Shown here: one piece after another, positions 37,336 to 49,506 of the stretch
Numbering within the stretch: position 1 is the first letter of the stretch
Layout of the letters: each line of letters begins with the position of its first letter
Source: Diphasiastrum complanatum
Taxonomy: Eukaryota > Streptophyta > Lycopodiopsida > Lycopodiales > Lycopodiaceae
Assembly: GCA_029204225.1 (NCBI GenBank)
Contig: CM055097.1
Location: 45,201,366-45,265,365 of the forward strand
DNA length: 64,000 nt
Reading direction: 5' to 3'
Notes under the pieces: model-generated
Database searches by the model: none
The model's input: the letters and a program-made list of their open reading frames with translations, nothing else
Told to the model about the DNA's origin: nothing
Program-made: the position numbers and the translations under genes

Positions 37336-39306
37336 AGTTATTATTCTTAATGTTAATCACTGATATGACTGATGCCTTCTCTTAACATATATCGTATACT
37401 AATATAAGATATATATCATGTTTGTGTGATTGTGCAATTGCGTAATTGATACAAAAGTCGATGGTTCATAAAACAGGAAAGAAGAGCAACTTGATGCTTG
37501 ACGTCCTCCATAATTACCAACTCGTTGAAATCAAGTTTTTGGTCAAATATGATGTGTTGCCAGTTGGACGGGTGGACAGATGAGCTTGGGGTTTGAATTC
37601 CATGACAAGTTTCTAGCGATGAGTGTGAGAATTGTTCGCAGAAAACAAGCCATAAATAGTTGGACTAATATGTAGACTAAATGCTGAGATCTCTTCTAAT
37701 CGCCTACTTCGTTGGTGGGGCAGGTCCAGGCTCGAGGGCCTTTGCCCAAGGCCAGGAACCTGAGGGCAAAGCTCTGACCATGTGGAAGGCCAGACGCATT
37801 GGGCCTTCTCGTACTAATTGCCAAATCTGAGTTTTTTTTTGCATGCTAACTTTTCTTCACAGATTTCTCTAGAAAACTAAACATCTATCAGAATTCTAAT
37901 CTGGACAGTCAATGCTGATTGCCCCATAACACTTAGTACTTGTGGCAAGAGATATGTGGCAATCAGCCATTGGCTATCCAGATCAGAATTCTTCTAGGTC
38001 CTAGTGCCACGTGCAGTTAGGGCCTGCTGTCAGAAGAAGTGCTAATCCTTCATTGGCTGTCCACATGAGAGTTTGGTTAGAAAGTTTCATTATTTGGCAA
38101 GCACGCTGTTATTTAAGGTGGCTGCAAGATGCAAATAAAAAATGAGCTCTTGGCATAACGAAGAGATATGACAATCACTACCTGAGCTTAATCAATAAAT
38201 AACCACGTCCCCTAGTGTTCTATGCACATTCAGCTCTATCCACCTTGCCTCTCCTAGGCTCTACTTTAATTGATACCAGCTTGTGACCTACTCAATCTTA
38301 TTGCTGATTTTTTGAAGAGGTAGAAACTTTATTAACACATGGAGTTCTTATGACATATCCCTTTCAAATTACATGTGAATTTGCAATTGCCTTGAAAGCT
38401 TATATGCTTGAGTTGAATTTAAGCTAATCAAGACTATGCAAGGTTTGCATTTGAGCCCAAATTGGTCCTTTAGTTTCTAAGTCAAGCCCTTTAGCATAAC
38501 TCCATCATGTTGTGTACTACATCCTGGCAGGCCTTCGGACTCCTTGTCTTAGAATGTCCTAAAATGTGTTTTGATTTCTACAATTCTGGTTGGTTTGCTA
38601 CTCTCCTGTATCTTTTTGTATGTCCCATGACTCATGAGCTACAGTTGTGTTATTAAATCATCTTTCTATAGAGTTCCTCATGCTATGTTTATGTCCTAAC
38701 TCCTATGATTCATTGCTCTCCATCCTTCACAAAATGCGTCGCTAAATTTCTATGCATCCATGATCTCACGGAGCTCACCATCTCAAATCCATTGAGGCAT
38801 TTGCATCTTATTACTTAACACTTCTAACAATTCAACCAAGTTCAACTTCTCTTGGAAAAAGCGTCTATTACCAAATTAGGACCATCATGAAGAGTAGAGT
38901 GTTTTATGGGCTTCAATGCGGTTCCATTCGATGTGTGTCTCTCTTGGCATGTATTGATGGATCTTGCCTCTAATTTCATATGAGGATTCATCTTACAGAT
39001 GCTTAAAATTCTCACAAGAAAGTTGGTCTTGTAGCAAGAGTTTATTTGGGCACACTTTGTGTCCAAGCTCTACTGCTGCACATTTTGCTAAGCTAGTTTA
39101 TGATGCATATTGACTAGGTTGCAAGTACTCCTCAAAATTCCAATCTTTGTTTTATTGATCTTTCTTGTACAGGTCGATGCTGACTAATTGCATCATTAGT
39201 TGCTAAGCCTAAGTTGAGGCTTGGAGAGGCCTTGTTACTACATATGGTGGAGATCAATTCCAATTCTGTACACTACCTTGTAGCTACCAATGCATGAAGC
39301 GCTTAT
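37336..39306. other. No gene recognised
   Basis: About 2 kb of AT-rich intergenic sequence up to the left LTR of the next copia element. Short frames only. Confidence 0.45.
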
Positions 39307-39822
39307 TGTTGGATTATTCTCCCATAGTCCTATAGTTAATCTACATCCATTCATTTATCCAGCTCTGTAGTTTTATTCGTGTTTCTACACAGTCTTGCAG
39401 AAATACACGAGAATCGCTTGACAGATGGCTTTGACAACGACGAACTATCGAAGGTGTCGAAGGTTATTTCTGTTTGCTATGACTATAATGACTTACCCAA
39501 GTTGGTTATCAAGTGAATTTCCAGGAAGTCCTCACTGGATGGATGACAGTGCATTGTGGCTAAGCTCCAATTGCGACCTACGACCTAATTAGTTGCCCTA
39601 ATTGGATAAGCCTAAGCGGCATTCCCATTAGTATAAATAGCTGATCATTATAGATACAAAAACAACAGAGTTTTTATGACAAAGTTTCTGTTCTGAATGT
39701 TGCTAGCAGTGCCTACTGCTTATTAGCGGAAGTGCATCAGATAGAGTTATTGGTTAGAGTACGCGACTTCATCCACTATTGTCTTGTACTTGCATCATCT
39801 GATTTGTACGTGTTACTTATTG
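39307..39822 (+). mobile_element. 5' LTR (3'-truncated) of copia element A
   Basis: Begins TGTTGGATTATTCTCCCAT and aligns for about 515 bp with the LTR starting at 44609, roughly 90% identical by eye with small indels (for example, 17 bases near 45060 are absent here). It contains TATAAATAGCTGATC near 39640 as promoter. Similarity stops at about 39822, after GTGTTACTTATTGA, and the next recognisable sequence is integrase. The LTR end, primer site, gag and protease have been deleted. Confidence 0.88.
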
Positions 39823-39869
39823 ATCTCGACTATCCAATCAATAAAGTTGACCTCCTTGTCTATCATAGC

Positions 39870-40655
39870 TCCATTGTTGGAAAACAGACTAGGATTCCTT
39901 TGATCGAGTCATAGGTATGCAACAAAAGATGTTCTAGATGTTGTTCACTCAGATATATGTGGTCCAATGCAAACTCCATCATTGCTTGATGCAAAGAACA
40001 TCTGTTTGTTTCATTAAGCAGAAGTCGGAGGCTTTGAATCTTTTGACAATTCAAGGAGCGTGCAAAAATGGAAATTGGTAAAAGAATCAAAGCATTGAGG
40101 TCTAATAACGGAGGAGAGTACATCTCAATCGAATTCAAGGAGTATTGCCTTAACAATGACATCGAGCAATAGTTTATCACCTCCTATTCGCCTCAGTCGA
40201 ATGGACTTGCTGAGAGAAAAAATCGAACCTTAGTCGAAGCGGCTAAGTGTATGCTTGCTAATGCGACACTTCCGAAATTCTTTTGGGCTGAAGCTGTTTC
40301 CACTGCAGCTTATATTCAGAATAGATGTTCGACTAAAGGTCTCTCAGACAAAACACCTTATGAAGTTTGGACAGGCTCCAAACCATCATTATCTAATTTA
40401 CGCGTGTTTGGATGTATCGCTTATGTGCAGATACCTCAAGATACAAGGAGAAAGCTCGACTTCCACAGTATCAAATCCATTTTTATTGGTTATACTACTT
40501 TAGATAAAGCTTATAAGCTGTATGATATTGTCGAATCGAAGATATTCACCAGTCCGGATATCGTCTTTATCGAAGATCAGGTTATCAACCTCAAAGGTAA
40601 GGGCAAAGCTCATATAGTCGAATTCTCAGACACTCCCGGGGTTGAATTCTGTTTC
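39870..40655 (+). pseudogene. Copia element A integrase
   Basis: The frame shows VLDVVHSDICGPMQTPS (start of the integrase core), then ALRSNNGGEY, where the second catalytic Asp of DDE is Asn, then SPQSNGLAERKNRTLVEAAK. This is followed by LPKFFWAEAVSTAAYIQNR and LSNLRVFGCIAY, ending with the IFIGYTT and KIFTSPDIVF region. Integrase would insert the cDNA. Several stops and frameshifts precede 40250, and the core between the first Asp and the SNN motif is shortened. The 40251-40658 part is open. Dead. Confidence 0.85.
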
Positions 40656-41241
40656 TGACTCAACTAATCCTATTGAAGGTCCAAGCTTGTCTACATCTGA
40701 CAAACAACTTATTAACAGTGAATCAGAAGAAGATGTTGTGGTTCAGCAGCAACAAAATGATCTCACTTATCTCCCAGAAGATCGTCAAGAGAGCGCAGAC
40801 CACCTATAAGGTATATCGAAGAATCTGCAGCTTATCTTATTCGAGAGCCGATTATTGTTGAAGAAGCACTTAGTTAGCCCGATTCTGATCTATGGAGGGA
40901 AGCCATGGATAGCGAGTATTCATCTCTCGCCAAGAACCAGACTTGGACTATTGTTGAATTGCTTGCTAGCAAAAATGTAGTTGATTGCAAATGGATATTC
41001 AAAATCAAATACAAGGCCAATGGAAGCATTGATCGAAGAAAAGCTCGATTTGTCGCGAGAGGATTTTTGCAGATACAGAATGTCAACTATATTGAGACTT
41101 TTAGTCTGGTAGTTAAGCATTTTCCAATCAGAATTCTATTGTCATATGCTGCTGCAGCCGACCTGGAGATACATCAGATGGATGTACAAACAACTTATCT
41201 GAATGGAGTTATCGAACAAGATATCTACATGATACAACCTG
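40656..41241 (+). pseudogene. Copia element A reverse transcriptase, N-terminal part
   Basis: The linker after integrase is followed by RT sequence from about 40885: WREAMDSEYSSLAKNQTW, CKWIFKIKYKANGSIDR, KARFVARGFLQIQNVNYIET and MDVQTTYLNGVIEQDIYMIQ. It stops at 41241 in the middle of the QPEGF motif, where the LTR of another copia begins. The YVDD catalytic region is absent. The RT resumes only beyond 44010, after the foreign segment, with about 100 residues missing. Confidence 0.88.
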
Positions 41242-41908
41242 TGTTAAATTAACACAAGCTAGTTTGCACAATTACCACTTGTAAATGACTTTGAGGCCAT
41301 GTTGTGGGATGTCACACGTGCCAAAAGCATAGGATACCTTATTGTAAGTCAAATCATTAACCTAACTTTGGAATGGTACCTTTGGGATCTGTCCAAAGAG
41401 TGCATAGATAGGGTAGAGAAAAAGTAGGAGCTAAAAATAGCATTTTTCTCATTGTTTTTGGATCTCGAGGCATTGACCCTAAATAGGGTGGATCAAGTGG
41501 CTCTTTAGGTTAGATGTTAGGGTTAGGTTATGATGAATACATAGAAGTCGTGATATGTTCAGATCCGAGCTCTACATGTATAAATATGTGATGGGATTTC
41601 CATCCAATTATGAGCAAATCGAGATTTTCCTTCTTGACTAGTTTGAGTCTATGATTTGATTGATGAATGCTATTGGCATATGATTTTTTGTGATGATTGA
41701 ATGAGTTTGGAGTTGCAAGTACAGTACATAGGCAACAACAGGCCGTTCACACGTGTGAACAGTTTTGGAGCTAATTCATGGAGTTCAAGCCAAGATAAGC
41801 TAGGAATCAATGCATTGATTAGTAATCTAGCTTCTAGATCTTGTTTGGATCTTAAGTAGGTGCTTTCTCCATCATTTCTAGGATCATTATTTTGCTGCAT
41901 TTTTATCA
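41242..41908 (+). mobile_element. 5' LTR of inserted copia element B
   Basis: It starts TGTTAAATTAACACAAG, directly inside the RT of element A, and ends ...TTTTTATCA immediately before the primer-binding site. TATAAATA occurs at about 41580. At 667 bp with TG...CA ends it fits a plant copia LTR. No second copy is present in the window. Confidence 0.8.
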
Positions 41909-41921
41909 TGGTATCAGAGCC
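41909..41921 (+). other. Primer-binding site of copia element B
   Basis: TGGTATCAGAGCC directly follows the LTR end and is complementary to the plant initiator tRNA-Met 3' end. This confirms the LTR boundary and the plus orientation. Confidence 0.9.
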
Positions 41922-42672
41922 ATTCCAATGAGCTTCACTTCATGCTAGAATCATAGATTTTGATGCAATTCAAGCATTGATTGCTATTTAGACATAATCT
42001 ATGAGTAATACCTTCAATTCTTGATCAATTTGAGTGAAGAGGGATCTAATGGTTTTTGATTTACAGGCTTTTTAGCTTCAAAATCCGAGTTGTGGTCATC
42101 TCTTATCAATTGGATCAAAATAGCAAGTATTTTGCACTTTCATCATATTGATGCTACTCGATTTGTGGAGTCTATCACAAGGAATAGTTTTCAATCAATC
42201 AAAAGGAAGGTAGATTCTTATCTTTGGTACTGTAATAGGTCATTCTTAGACTTATTGAGATCTTAGAAATTCAATTTTGGGGTCAGCCCAAACTTTGCTA
42301 AGTGCTTATCAAGGAATACAATTCCAGTCAAGATTGTGTTCATTTTTTGCTTGATTTGTGAGATAGTTTGGATTGATTATTGCATGACGATTCAACCTGA
42401 TCTTGTAGGAATGATTTGAAGAGGCATTTATGTGCATATGATTCCTTTTCAAGATCAAGGAGGAGGCAATCTAGATCCAATTTTTATGCAAATTTAAGCT
42501 AGTTTTCATTCTTGTTGAGATTAGTAGATCTGATTTGGCTTAAGATCAAATAGGATCTCATTGAGAGGTCAAGTTTTGAGCTTTCTCAAGTCCCTAGGTA
42601 GTGGGGTAGCTAGTCTTTCAATCATTTCTATTTTGCATCTATTCTTGTGATCAAGATCTTGTTTAAAGATAG

Positions 42673-43470
42673 ATGGCTTCAATGAATGCATATCTTTTGG
42701 ATTCACATGATAGATTGAATGCTTCTAATTATTCAATTTGGAAGCTAAGAATGGAATCAAGATCTAATGGATATAGTGAGTGGTGAAGAGGATGAGCCCA
42801 TTCACCCTCAAGAAGCTACAAAATACAAAAGGAGGTGCAAGGTTGCTCTCCATTGTATAAAAATGAATGTAGCTAATGAGTTTCTTAAGGAGGTAGGTGC
42901 TTGCACCTCGGCTCAAGAAGCATGGGAAACTCTTCAAAAGATATATGAATCCAAGAATACTTCAAGGTTGCTATCCTTGAAGAATCAAATCCTTCAATGT
43001 TTTCAAGCTAAAGGAGAGAGTGGACATTCATATGTGTTGAGAGTTAAGGACTTAAACAAGGAGCTTGCTTACATAGGAGATTCCATTAAGGAAAGTGAAC
43101 TTGTTTAACTAATCTTGAATGGTTTGAGTGTGGATTTTGCTAACCTAGTGCAAGGCCATGCAATTATGGGCAAGTTGCCCTCACTTGAAGATCTCCAAGG
43201 AGTCCTCATGGCCGAGGAGAGTAGGAGAACTCGAAGCTCTCCCTCAACGATGGAGATGACAAGGCTCTTTTCACCAAGAGCAAGAGCAAATCCAAAGGCA
43301 AGGGTGCTGCATTCAAGAAGAACCAAGTCAAAGGTGAAGATCAAGAAGGATCTTCAAGTCCAAGCTCGAGCAAGCCAAAGAAGGATAAGTCAAAGATCTA
43401 ATGCTACTTTTGTGGGCACTATGCCTCGGAGTGCTTCAAGAAGAAGCAATCTCAAAGTCAAGCAAACCTA
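42673..43470 (+). pseudogene. Copia element B gag
   Basis: ATG at 42673 begins MASMNAYLLDSHDRLNASNY, followed by SIWKLRME. A frameshift near 42750 moves the reading to DIVSGEEDEPIHPQEATKYK. The UBN2 region follows with AQEAWETLQKIYESKNTSRL, then QAKGESGHSYVLRVKDLNKE. A stop at 43106 and a further frameshift precede a CCHC zinc knuckle (CYFCGHYASECF, about 43399-43435) in a third frame. Gag would package the RNA. At least three lesions make it non-functional. Confidence 0.85.
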
Positions 43471-43509
43471 GGCCAAGAGGAAGAGGAGAGCTCTCATGAA
43501 GATTCACTC

Positions 43510-44000
43510 ATGATGTCAAGTTTCTCATCTTCAAGCGTAAGAGGTGAAGACCCTTGGTGGATAGATAGTGGGGCTAGCTCCCACATGACAAGTAAGAGGG
43601 AGTATTTCTCAAACTTATCTACCTATGATGGACCTATCAAGTCAATTTTTATAGCAAATGATTATGCTTGTAAGGTAGAAGGCATAGGATCCATACCTTT
43701 ATGCTTGGGATCTTCAAGGAAGATCAAGATTGATGGAGTACTTTACATTCCTAGTATCACTAAGAACTTGCTTAGTGTAGGACAATTGCTTGACAATGGT
43801 TTGATTGTGGAGTTCACCACAAATGCATGTAACATCAAGAAGGATGGCAAGATCATTGCTAGAGGCATAAGGAAGATTATTCAAATTAGATGCCTATGTG
43901 GATGCTAATATTGTGATGCTAGCCGAGGATACCAAACTATCCAACCATAGTCTTTGGCACAAAAGACTTGGTCACATCAACTCAAAGTCCATGGAGGTAG
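43510..44000 (+). pseudogene. Copia element B protease and start of integrase
   Basis: An intact-looking aspartic protease frame carries WWIDSGASSHMT (catalytic DSG, about 43557-43592), GVLYIPSITKNLLSVGQLLD and the tail IKKDGKIIARG. After a frame change, the pre-integrase zinc-binding segment begins (SLWHKRLGHINSKSME, about 43949-43997). It then ends abruptly and element A sequence resumes. The rest of integrase, RT, RNase H and the 3' LTR of element B are absent. Confidence 0.85.
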
Positions 44001-44009
44001 CAGTGTCGA

Positions 44010-44600
44010 ACTAATAAAAGATGAGAAACGAATGCTGTCTTCAGAATTCGACATGACAGATCTGGGTGAAGCTCAATACTGTCGAGGTATTCAAATCCAA
44101 AGAGACAGGAAGCAGAAGTTGATCTGTATCACTTAGCAAAGATACTTTTACAATATGCTGATCAGATATAAGTTGATGAATTGCAAGTTGGCTCACTCAC
44201 CAATGAAGCTAGGACTCAAATTGTCGAAGGACCAGTGTCCTCAGATGATAGAAGAGAAGGAGCAGATGTATGAGTACCCTTATCATTCAATGGTAGGTTC
44301 TTTTATGTACGTAATGATTTGTACCAGACCAGACATAGCTTTTGATGTCAGTTCCTTAAGTCAATTTATGGCTAATCTTGGTATTACACATTGGAAAGCT
44401 CTCATTAGAGTCATGATATATATTTGAGTTACTATGGACCTATGCATTTGTTATAGAGCAATCAATAACGACAAACTCAATATTCTCAGTGGTTATTTAG
44501 ATGCAAGTTGGATTTTTACTAAGGCACTAAGCTTGGATGTACACAAAAAGTTTTATGCAGAACTAAGTTTGAAGGTCAAGGCATTCATGGATTCAGATTA
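44010..44600 (+). pseudogene. Copia element A RT C-terminus and RNase H
   Basis: This resumes with KRMLSSEFDMTDLGEAQYCR, then GIQIQRDRKQKLICIT and a stop. It continues with KLAHSPMKLGLKLS, YPYHSMVGSFMYVMICTRPD and IAFDVSSLSQFMANLG. RNase H is short and stop-interrupted, with YLDASW seen near 44500. A purine tract, AAGGGGGAG, lies at 44600-44608, directly before the 3' LTR. Confidence 0.85.
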
Positions 44601-44608
44601 AGGGGGAG

Positions 44609-45430
44609 TGTTGGATTATTCTCCCATTATCCTATAGATAATTTACATCCATTCATTTATCCAGCTCTGCAGTTTTATTCGTGTTTCTACATAGTCTGCA
44701 GAAATACACGGGAATCACTTAATAAATGGCTTCGACAATGACGAACTATCGAAGGTGTCGAAGGCTTTTTCTGTCTGTTAAGATTATAACGACTTACTAA
44801 GTTGGTTAGCAAGTGAATTTCCAGGAAGTCCTCACTGGATGGAGGACAACGCACTGTGGCTAAGCTCCAATTGCGATCTACGACCTAATAAGTTGCCCCT
44901 AATTGGATAAGCTTAAGTGACATTTCCATTAGTATAAATAGCTGATCATTATAGATACATAAACAATAGAGTTTTTATGATAGAGTTTCTACTTTGAATA
45001 TTGCTAGCAGCACTTACTGCCTATCAGCGGAAGTGCATTAGATAGAGTTATCAGTTATTCAGAGACAGTTTAGAATACGCGGCTTCATCTGCTATCGTCT
45101 TGTACTCGCATCATCTGATTTGTACGTGCTACTTACTGAATGAATCATGCCTTTTTATTGCATTCAATATTATGTCGAAATGTATGCAAGCTTCTCTGAA
45201 GTTGTTTGTATCTATTCTTATTGATTAGTCTGAATTGTTGAACGTTTCGATATTGTAATACTCTATATCTGTCAAATCACACTCTGTAATTGTTTGTCTA
45301 AAAAATCACTTTAGTACTATTGATTTCAAAGTTAGTTACTAAAAGAACGATTGTGACGATTGTTGCAATAGCTTTGTTTGTTTTTGATAGGTATAGTAAT
45401 ACATTCGAAGAAGGATTATTCCGCAAAGCC
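44609..45430 (+). mobile_element. 3' LTR of copia element A
   Basis: It starts TGTTGGATTATTC right after the polypurine tract and matches the 5' LTR at 39307-39822. It has TATAAATAGCTGATC near 44934. Beyond 45140 the 5' partner is deleted, so the right edge is estimated. Similarity to the LTR-like segment at 1740-2230 extends to about 45425. Confidence 0.8.
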
Positions 45431-46400
45431 CAATAGTTCATTGTTATACTTCGATTTCATTACTATCATATCCTCTTTCCTTCTTTCAACCCTTATCACA
45501 TACAAAGTGAATGAGGCCTTATTCGTAGAGCTCAAGGGACACATGCCAATAGAGGGCTTACTCTAATTCTGTTGCTTTCTACTGTTCAATTGGTTGGTTA
45601 TACTATTTTAAGAGTCAACTATTTGTGAACTCTTTTCATGTTAAAGGGAAAACAACAAAGTCAGGTTCTCATGAATGGAGTGAACATCTTAGGTAAAAGT
45701 TATCAGTTGTAAAGGATTGCCCATTCGTAGAAGAAATAACAAGAAGAATATTGTCACTAGCATTGAAAAGATTGATAAAGGACTATCATGACATCTCATT
45801 GTGGGCTACAGACAAAGCATTTGACCAAAAGAACACACGGTCATTGATTCATTTGGCAATATGCCATAAGAGCCTTTTGTTAGCTGAATCACCAAGTTTT
45901 GCAATGTTTCTTAAGTTGCATCCCAAATTTTCCTATTAAAGGGATGCAACCTTCAACTACCACAAGTGATGTAAAAATGTCGAAAACTTTTTAGAATATG
46001 AGGGTCAAAATAAAAGATGATTTGCACATGCTTCTAAGGCATGCCTGTTGGAATTAACATCTAACATCTACAAGTTTGCTACTAATTTTGCAACAACTCT
46101 CCACACAAGCATAGGCACTATGTATTAATTAACATAACAAGAGCAATAATTGCAAGTTATGTACTTGAGATCTTAGTAGACAGTAGCCCATCAACCTAGA
46201 GCCTAGAGAGAGAAAATGGAACCGTAAAAGAAACAGTCAATGTTTGCTATTTTTAACGCTCTGCCTCAAACATTAGCGTTTCTACAAAAAACGATAATAG
46301 CATTCATGGAACATGCCTCCATGATAGCATAACATCTAGGTATAAAAATATTCTACGCTAAAGCATCACAAGTACAATAAGAAAGTAAGTTTCTCTCTCA
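45431..46400. other. No gene recognised
   Basis: Short plus-strand frames (for example 45751-45939) have protein-like composition but no recognised domain. Confidence 0.4.
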
Positions 46401-46418
46401 CAGCTTGTATTTTACACT

Positions 46419-46745
46419 TCATATAGCTGCTTCCACTCCAAGTTTAGTCCTGAAGGTCTCAAACTTGTCCTTTCCCAAGGATTTTGTAAACACATCAGCT
46501 AGTTGCAATGTAGTGCTACAATGAACCACATTCACATCCCCAAATTGCAGCTTTTCTCGTATAAAGTGAGCCAAACTGCCTCTTGAGTTGCTAAGGTCAA
46601 TGTTTTTTATATTCCGCTTCAGTGGTCGAAAGAGACATAATATCTTGTTTCTTACTAGACCATGAAAAATTGCCATTGCCAAAATTGAAAGCAATTGATC
46701 TTCTATTGTCTACATTACCAGCCTAGTTAGCATCAACATAACATA
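46419..46745 (-). pseudogene. Ty1/copia RNase H C-terminal relic
   Basis: On the minus strand: YVDAN followed by a stop where Trp is expected, then AGNVDNRRSIAFNFGNGN, then SWSSKKQDIMSLSTTEAEYK. A frame change follows, then REKLQFGDVNVVHCSTTLQL and ADVFTKSLGKDKFETFRTKL. These are the conserved end motifs of copia Pol. The sequence upstream (46745-47040) is unrelated, so only the last 110 or so residues survive. Confidence 0.82.
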
Positions 46746-47051
46746 CGATAATGTCTCTGAAAGATACAACGGTAGGTTGGGTTACCCCATATCATCCAAC
46801 CGTAGGAGATGAGTGCCATAAAAATGCATCTTGACCCTCTCGGGATCTGGCTGTGACCACACTGTTCGGATATAGTTGCGACAGATATAGGCATGAGTCC
46901 CATTAGGGAGAGCTGATATAGATATCTCCCATTTGCCAAGAAGCTCAGAGACATCTACCGTGTGAGAAAGATTATTGGTGAGCAAGTCCTTAGCTTCAGC
47001 TTCAGCTTTAGCAAATGGGTTTCCCCTCATTCGAAATCGCTTTTACACAAA

Positions 47052-47484
47052 TGTTGAGATCTTTTTTTGCTCTTCTTTCTTGTTATGGACACACGTTATA
47101 GTCTATACTTCTCTACTTTCGACAATATTAGTGGACACGCACTTTATATTTACACGTGAGGAGCCTAGAAATGGTATTTTACACGGTTTTCTATTTTTGG
47201 CCCTAATTTTTTAATCACTTTCCCTCCCAATCAATATGAAGGGAGTTAGGGTTTGTCCACTATAAATAGCCACTAAGGTTGGTCATTTGCTAGTTTCAAT
47301 CATTTGAGTCTTGGGCTTCTTGTAGGGGGGTTGTACTATTTTGGAGATCTTAGTTGGAGATCTGCCTGAGCTATCGACGACCATTGATATTCATACATTT
47401 TCTTAGTTGGAGAATGCTATGTGAATGCCTTTTGCTGTTTTTTATGCATCATTGATACTAATACCTGTGAAGCTGTTCAGAACA
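47052..47484 (+). mobile_element. Orphan 5' LTR
   Basis: It begins TGTTGAGATC and ends CAGAACA, so the ends are inverted TGTT/AACA. TATAAATA lies at 47261-47268 about 220 bp before the end, and a primer-site-like TGGTATTAGAGCA follows at once (47485-47497). The edges are inferred from these marks. No matching LTR was found. Confidence 0.6.
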
Positions 47485-47498
47485 TGGTATTAGAGCAC
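47485..47498 (+). other. Primer-binding site (one mismatch to tRNA-iMet type)
   Basis: TGGTATTAGAGCAC differs from the usual TGGTATCAGAGC at one base. It lies directly after the presumed LTR end. Confidence 0.65.
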
Positions 47499-48560
47499 TT
47501 TCCTGAGCGATTGGGAGTGCTTTTTTGTTTTATGGTTTCTTTGTAGGTTTAAGTATCTTCATTGAACGACTAAGATCTGCTATCTCTTTTCTCTCTTCAT
47601 CTCTCTCTAGTTGGATCTTCAACTCTCTCTTTCTAGACATTTCTTTGGCCATTTTTCTCTCTCTAGTTGTTTTCTCTCGCTAGAATTTCTTTTCCACATT
47701 TTTTGTCATAACTTCTTTGTTTGTAATCGGACTTGAGTTTTGTTAGTTGCATTGGTGTCGTAGCAAGTTGGTGCCTATGATGTTGTAATTTTTTTTTGCT
47801 GGCCGTTTTTTGGAAACCCTAATTTTTAGTTTTTGGAAAAACTCATCTTTTGATCCTTTTTCGTGATAGAAGTTCAAAATAATCATATGGATGAGAGTGC
47901 TGGGCTGAGACAAGACTATTGATCCAGGTTTCATGTGACACGGGGAGGACTACATCCAAAGATCTTGCAAAGTTTTCCAAAGGGGTAGTCTTCTCACTTT
48001 TCATTTTTTTAATTGTTCTTTTTGCATATGTGATTGGATCTTGTTCTTTCCTATCGTTCCTTGATTCTTTAGATCCATTTTGTATCCATTTTTGACCTTT
48101 TAAAAGTGAAGGTTTCGAAAAGTCAAACCTTGGTCAAATTGGAATATTCTATTTTCTGTTCTAAAAGATTCTGTTTTTGGATCTTTACATACTTTGTTTT
48201 TCATAAAATTCATTGCACTTTATGGTTTGCCAAACGGATGTCTCATTCTCAAGATATTACACTTTGAAGTCATGCCCTACCACCTTCAGCCCATTTGCGA
48301 ATTTTCTTTGTGGCTGTCCAATGCCCTACTGCCCCACATTGAGCAGACATTTTTCCAGCTTTTGCACATTCAGTTATTGGCTGTCCAACGCCTTACTTCA
48401 CTCACTTTTTAGCAGCCCCTTCACCATCTATTGTTTGTTGGCTTTCTACGACCATTGATCATTTGTCACATTTCCTGTTTGTTTTCCTCTCTTTACATTT
48501 TTCCGTTTTGATTCCATTTTCTTTATTCGTTTTCCGTTTTGTTAAAAAATAAATAAACGA
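47499..48560. other. Leader-like sequence without recognised gene
   Basis: T-rich sequence downstream of the orphan LTR and primer site. The words TTGGCTGTCCAA/GCCCTAC recur near 48310-48400. No complete reading frame. Confidence 0.4.
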
Positions 48561-48564
48561 CAAA

Positions 48565-48720
48565 ATGATGACACATTTATCTTTTCCTAAGTATTTTGAT
48601 TTTTCCTCTACATCTTGTGAGATCGCTTCTTTGTGGTTAGATGGCCATGCAAAAGTTTGGTTTTCCATCTATTGTCGCACTCATCCTACTCTGATATGGG
48701 GCATATTTTTAGAAGATCTT
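48565..48720 (+). pseudogene. Gypsy-type gag fragment
   Basis: A short frame reads FPKYFDFSSTSCEIASLWLD then GHAKVWFSIYC, resembling the A-x-LWLDG-x-A-x-WF core of plant gypsy Gag. It is cut off by the solo-LTR-like repeat that follows. Confidence 0.45.
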
Positions 48721-49268
48721 CTATTTTCCTATCCACCTTCAACCCTAGACTTAAGCACCTACGAAGCGTCAATAGATAAAGAGGATTCCCATGAGAGCAA
48801 TAGCATAATTCAGATTCATACACATCTAACACTACGATCATCTAACCCTAATCCACCACAAGATCAAGCTTACTTCCATCTCTTACTCTCTCTCTCTCTC
48901 ATAGAAAGTATAACAAGGTTCAATCCCAACAATTAGCAAATCCAATTAACATAAAAATTCAAAGAAAACATGAGAGATGGAGCAAGAAAGAAGAACAAGG
49001 CATCCAAATGCAATTTGGTAGAGTTTTCACCTTCTTGATTGAACATGAGAAATGAACTACAAATCACCACTATTTATAGTGGATTTTAGGGCTCTTGGCC
49101 TCAATTCCTATTGGCTAATTTTTACCTCCCTTATAATTCGAATTTGAAAATTTGAGGGAACTCTCTTTTATTCACTAACTTGACTATTAGGCCCTGCGAC
49201 ATTTCATTCTCGCAATTTGGCCTAAAGTCCTTTATCAACCTCTAAATAATCAAATAACTATGTGATAG
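48720..49268 (-). repeat. Solo-LTR-like dispersed repeat, copy 2
   Basis: Homologous by eye to 3856-4326 with the same block order and a longer centre. It contains TATAAATA on the minus strand near 49070-49082. It lies next to a gag fragment, as does copy 1. Confidence 0.55.
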
Positions 49269-49506
49269 TTCTATTGTCGAGACATATAGTCCTATTGTTG
49301 CATCACATAGTTCTATTGAGATTGAGTCACACATATCGATATCTGTTGAGTCTTCTTGTATGGTGATCGACTCTCAGATCGAGAGGGATACACATAGCGA
49401 ATTAGAGTCACCTCTACAGGTTGATGCTGAGTACCTTGGTGTTGCTCTAGCTTTACAGGTTGATGTTGCTCCAAATCTACAGGGTGCCGCTGAGTGCCTT
49501 GATGCA

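Noticed and set aside
40255-40503. Second overlapping frame within copia element A integrase
   Set aside because: Shadow of the integrase frame at 40251-40658.
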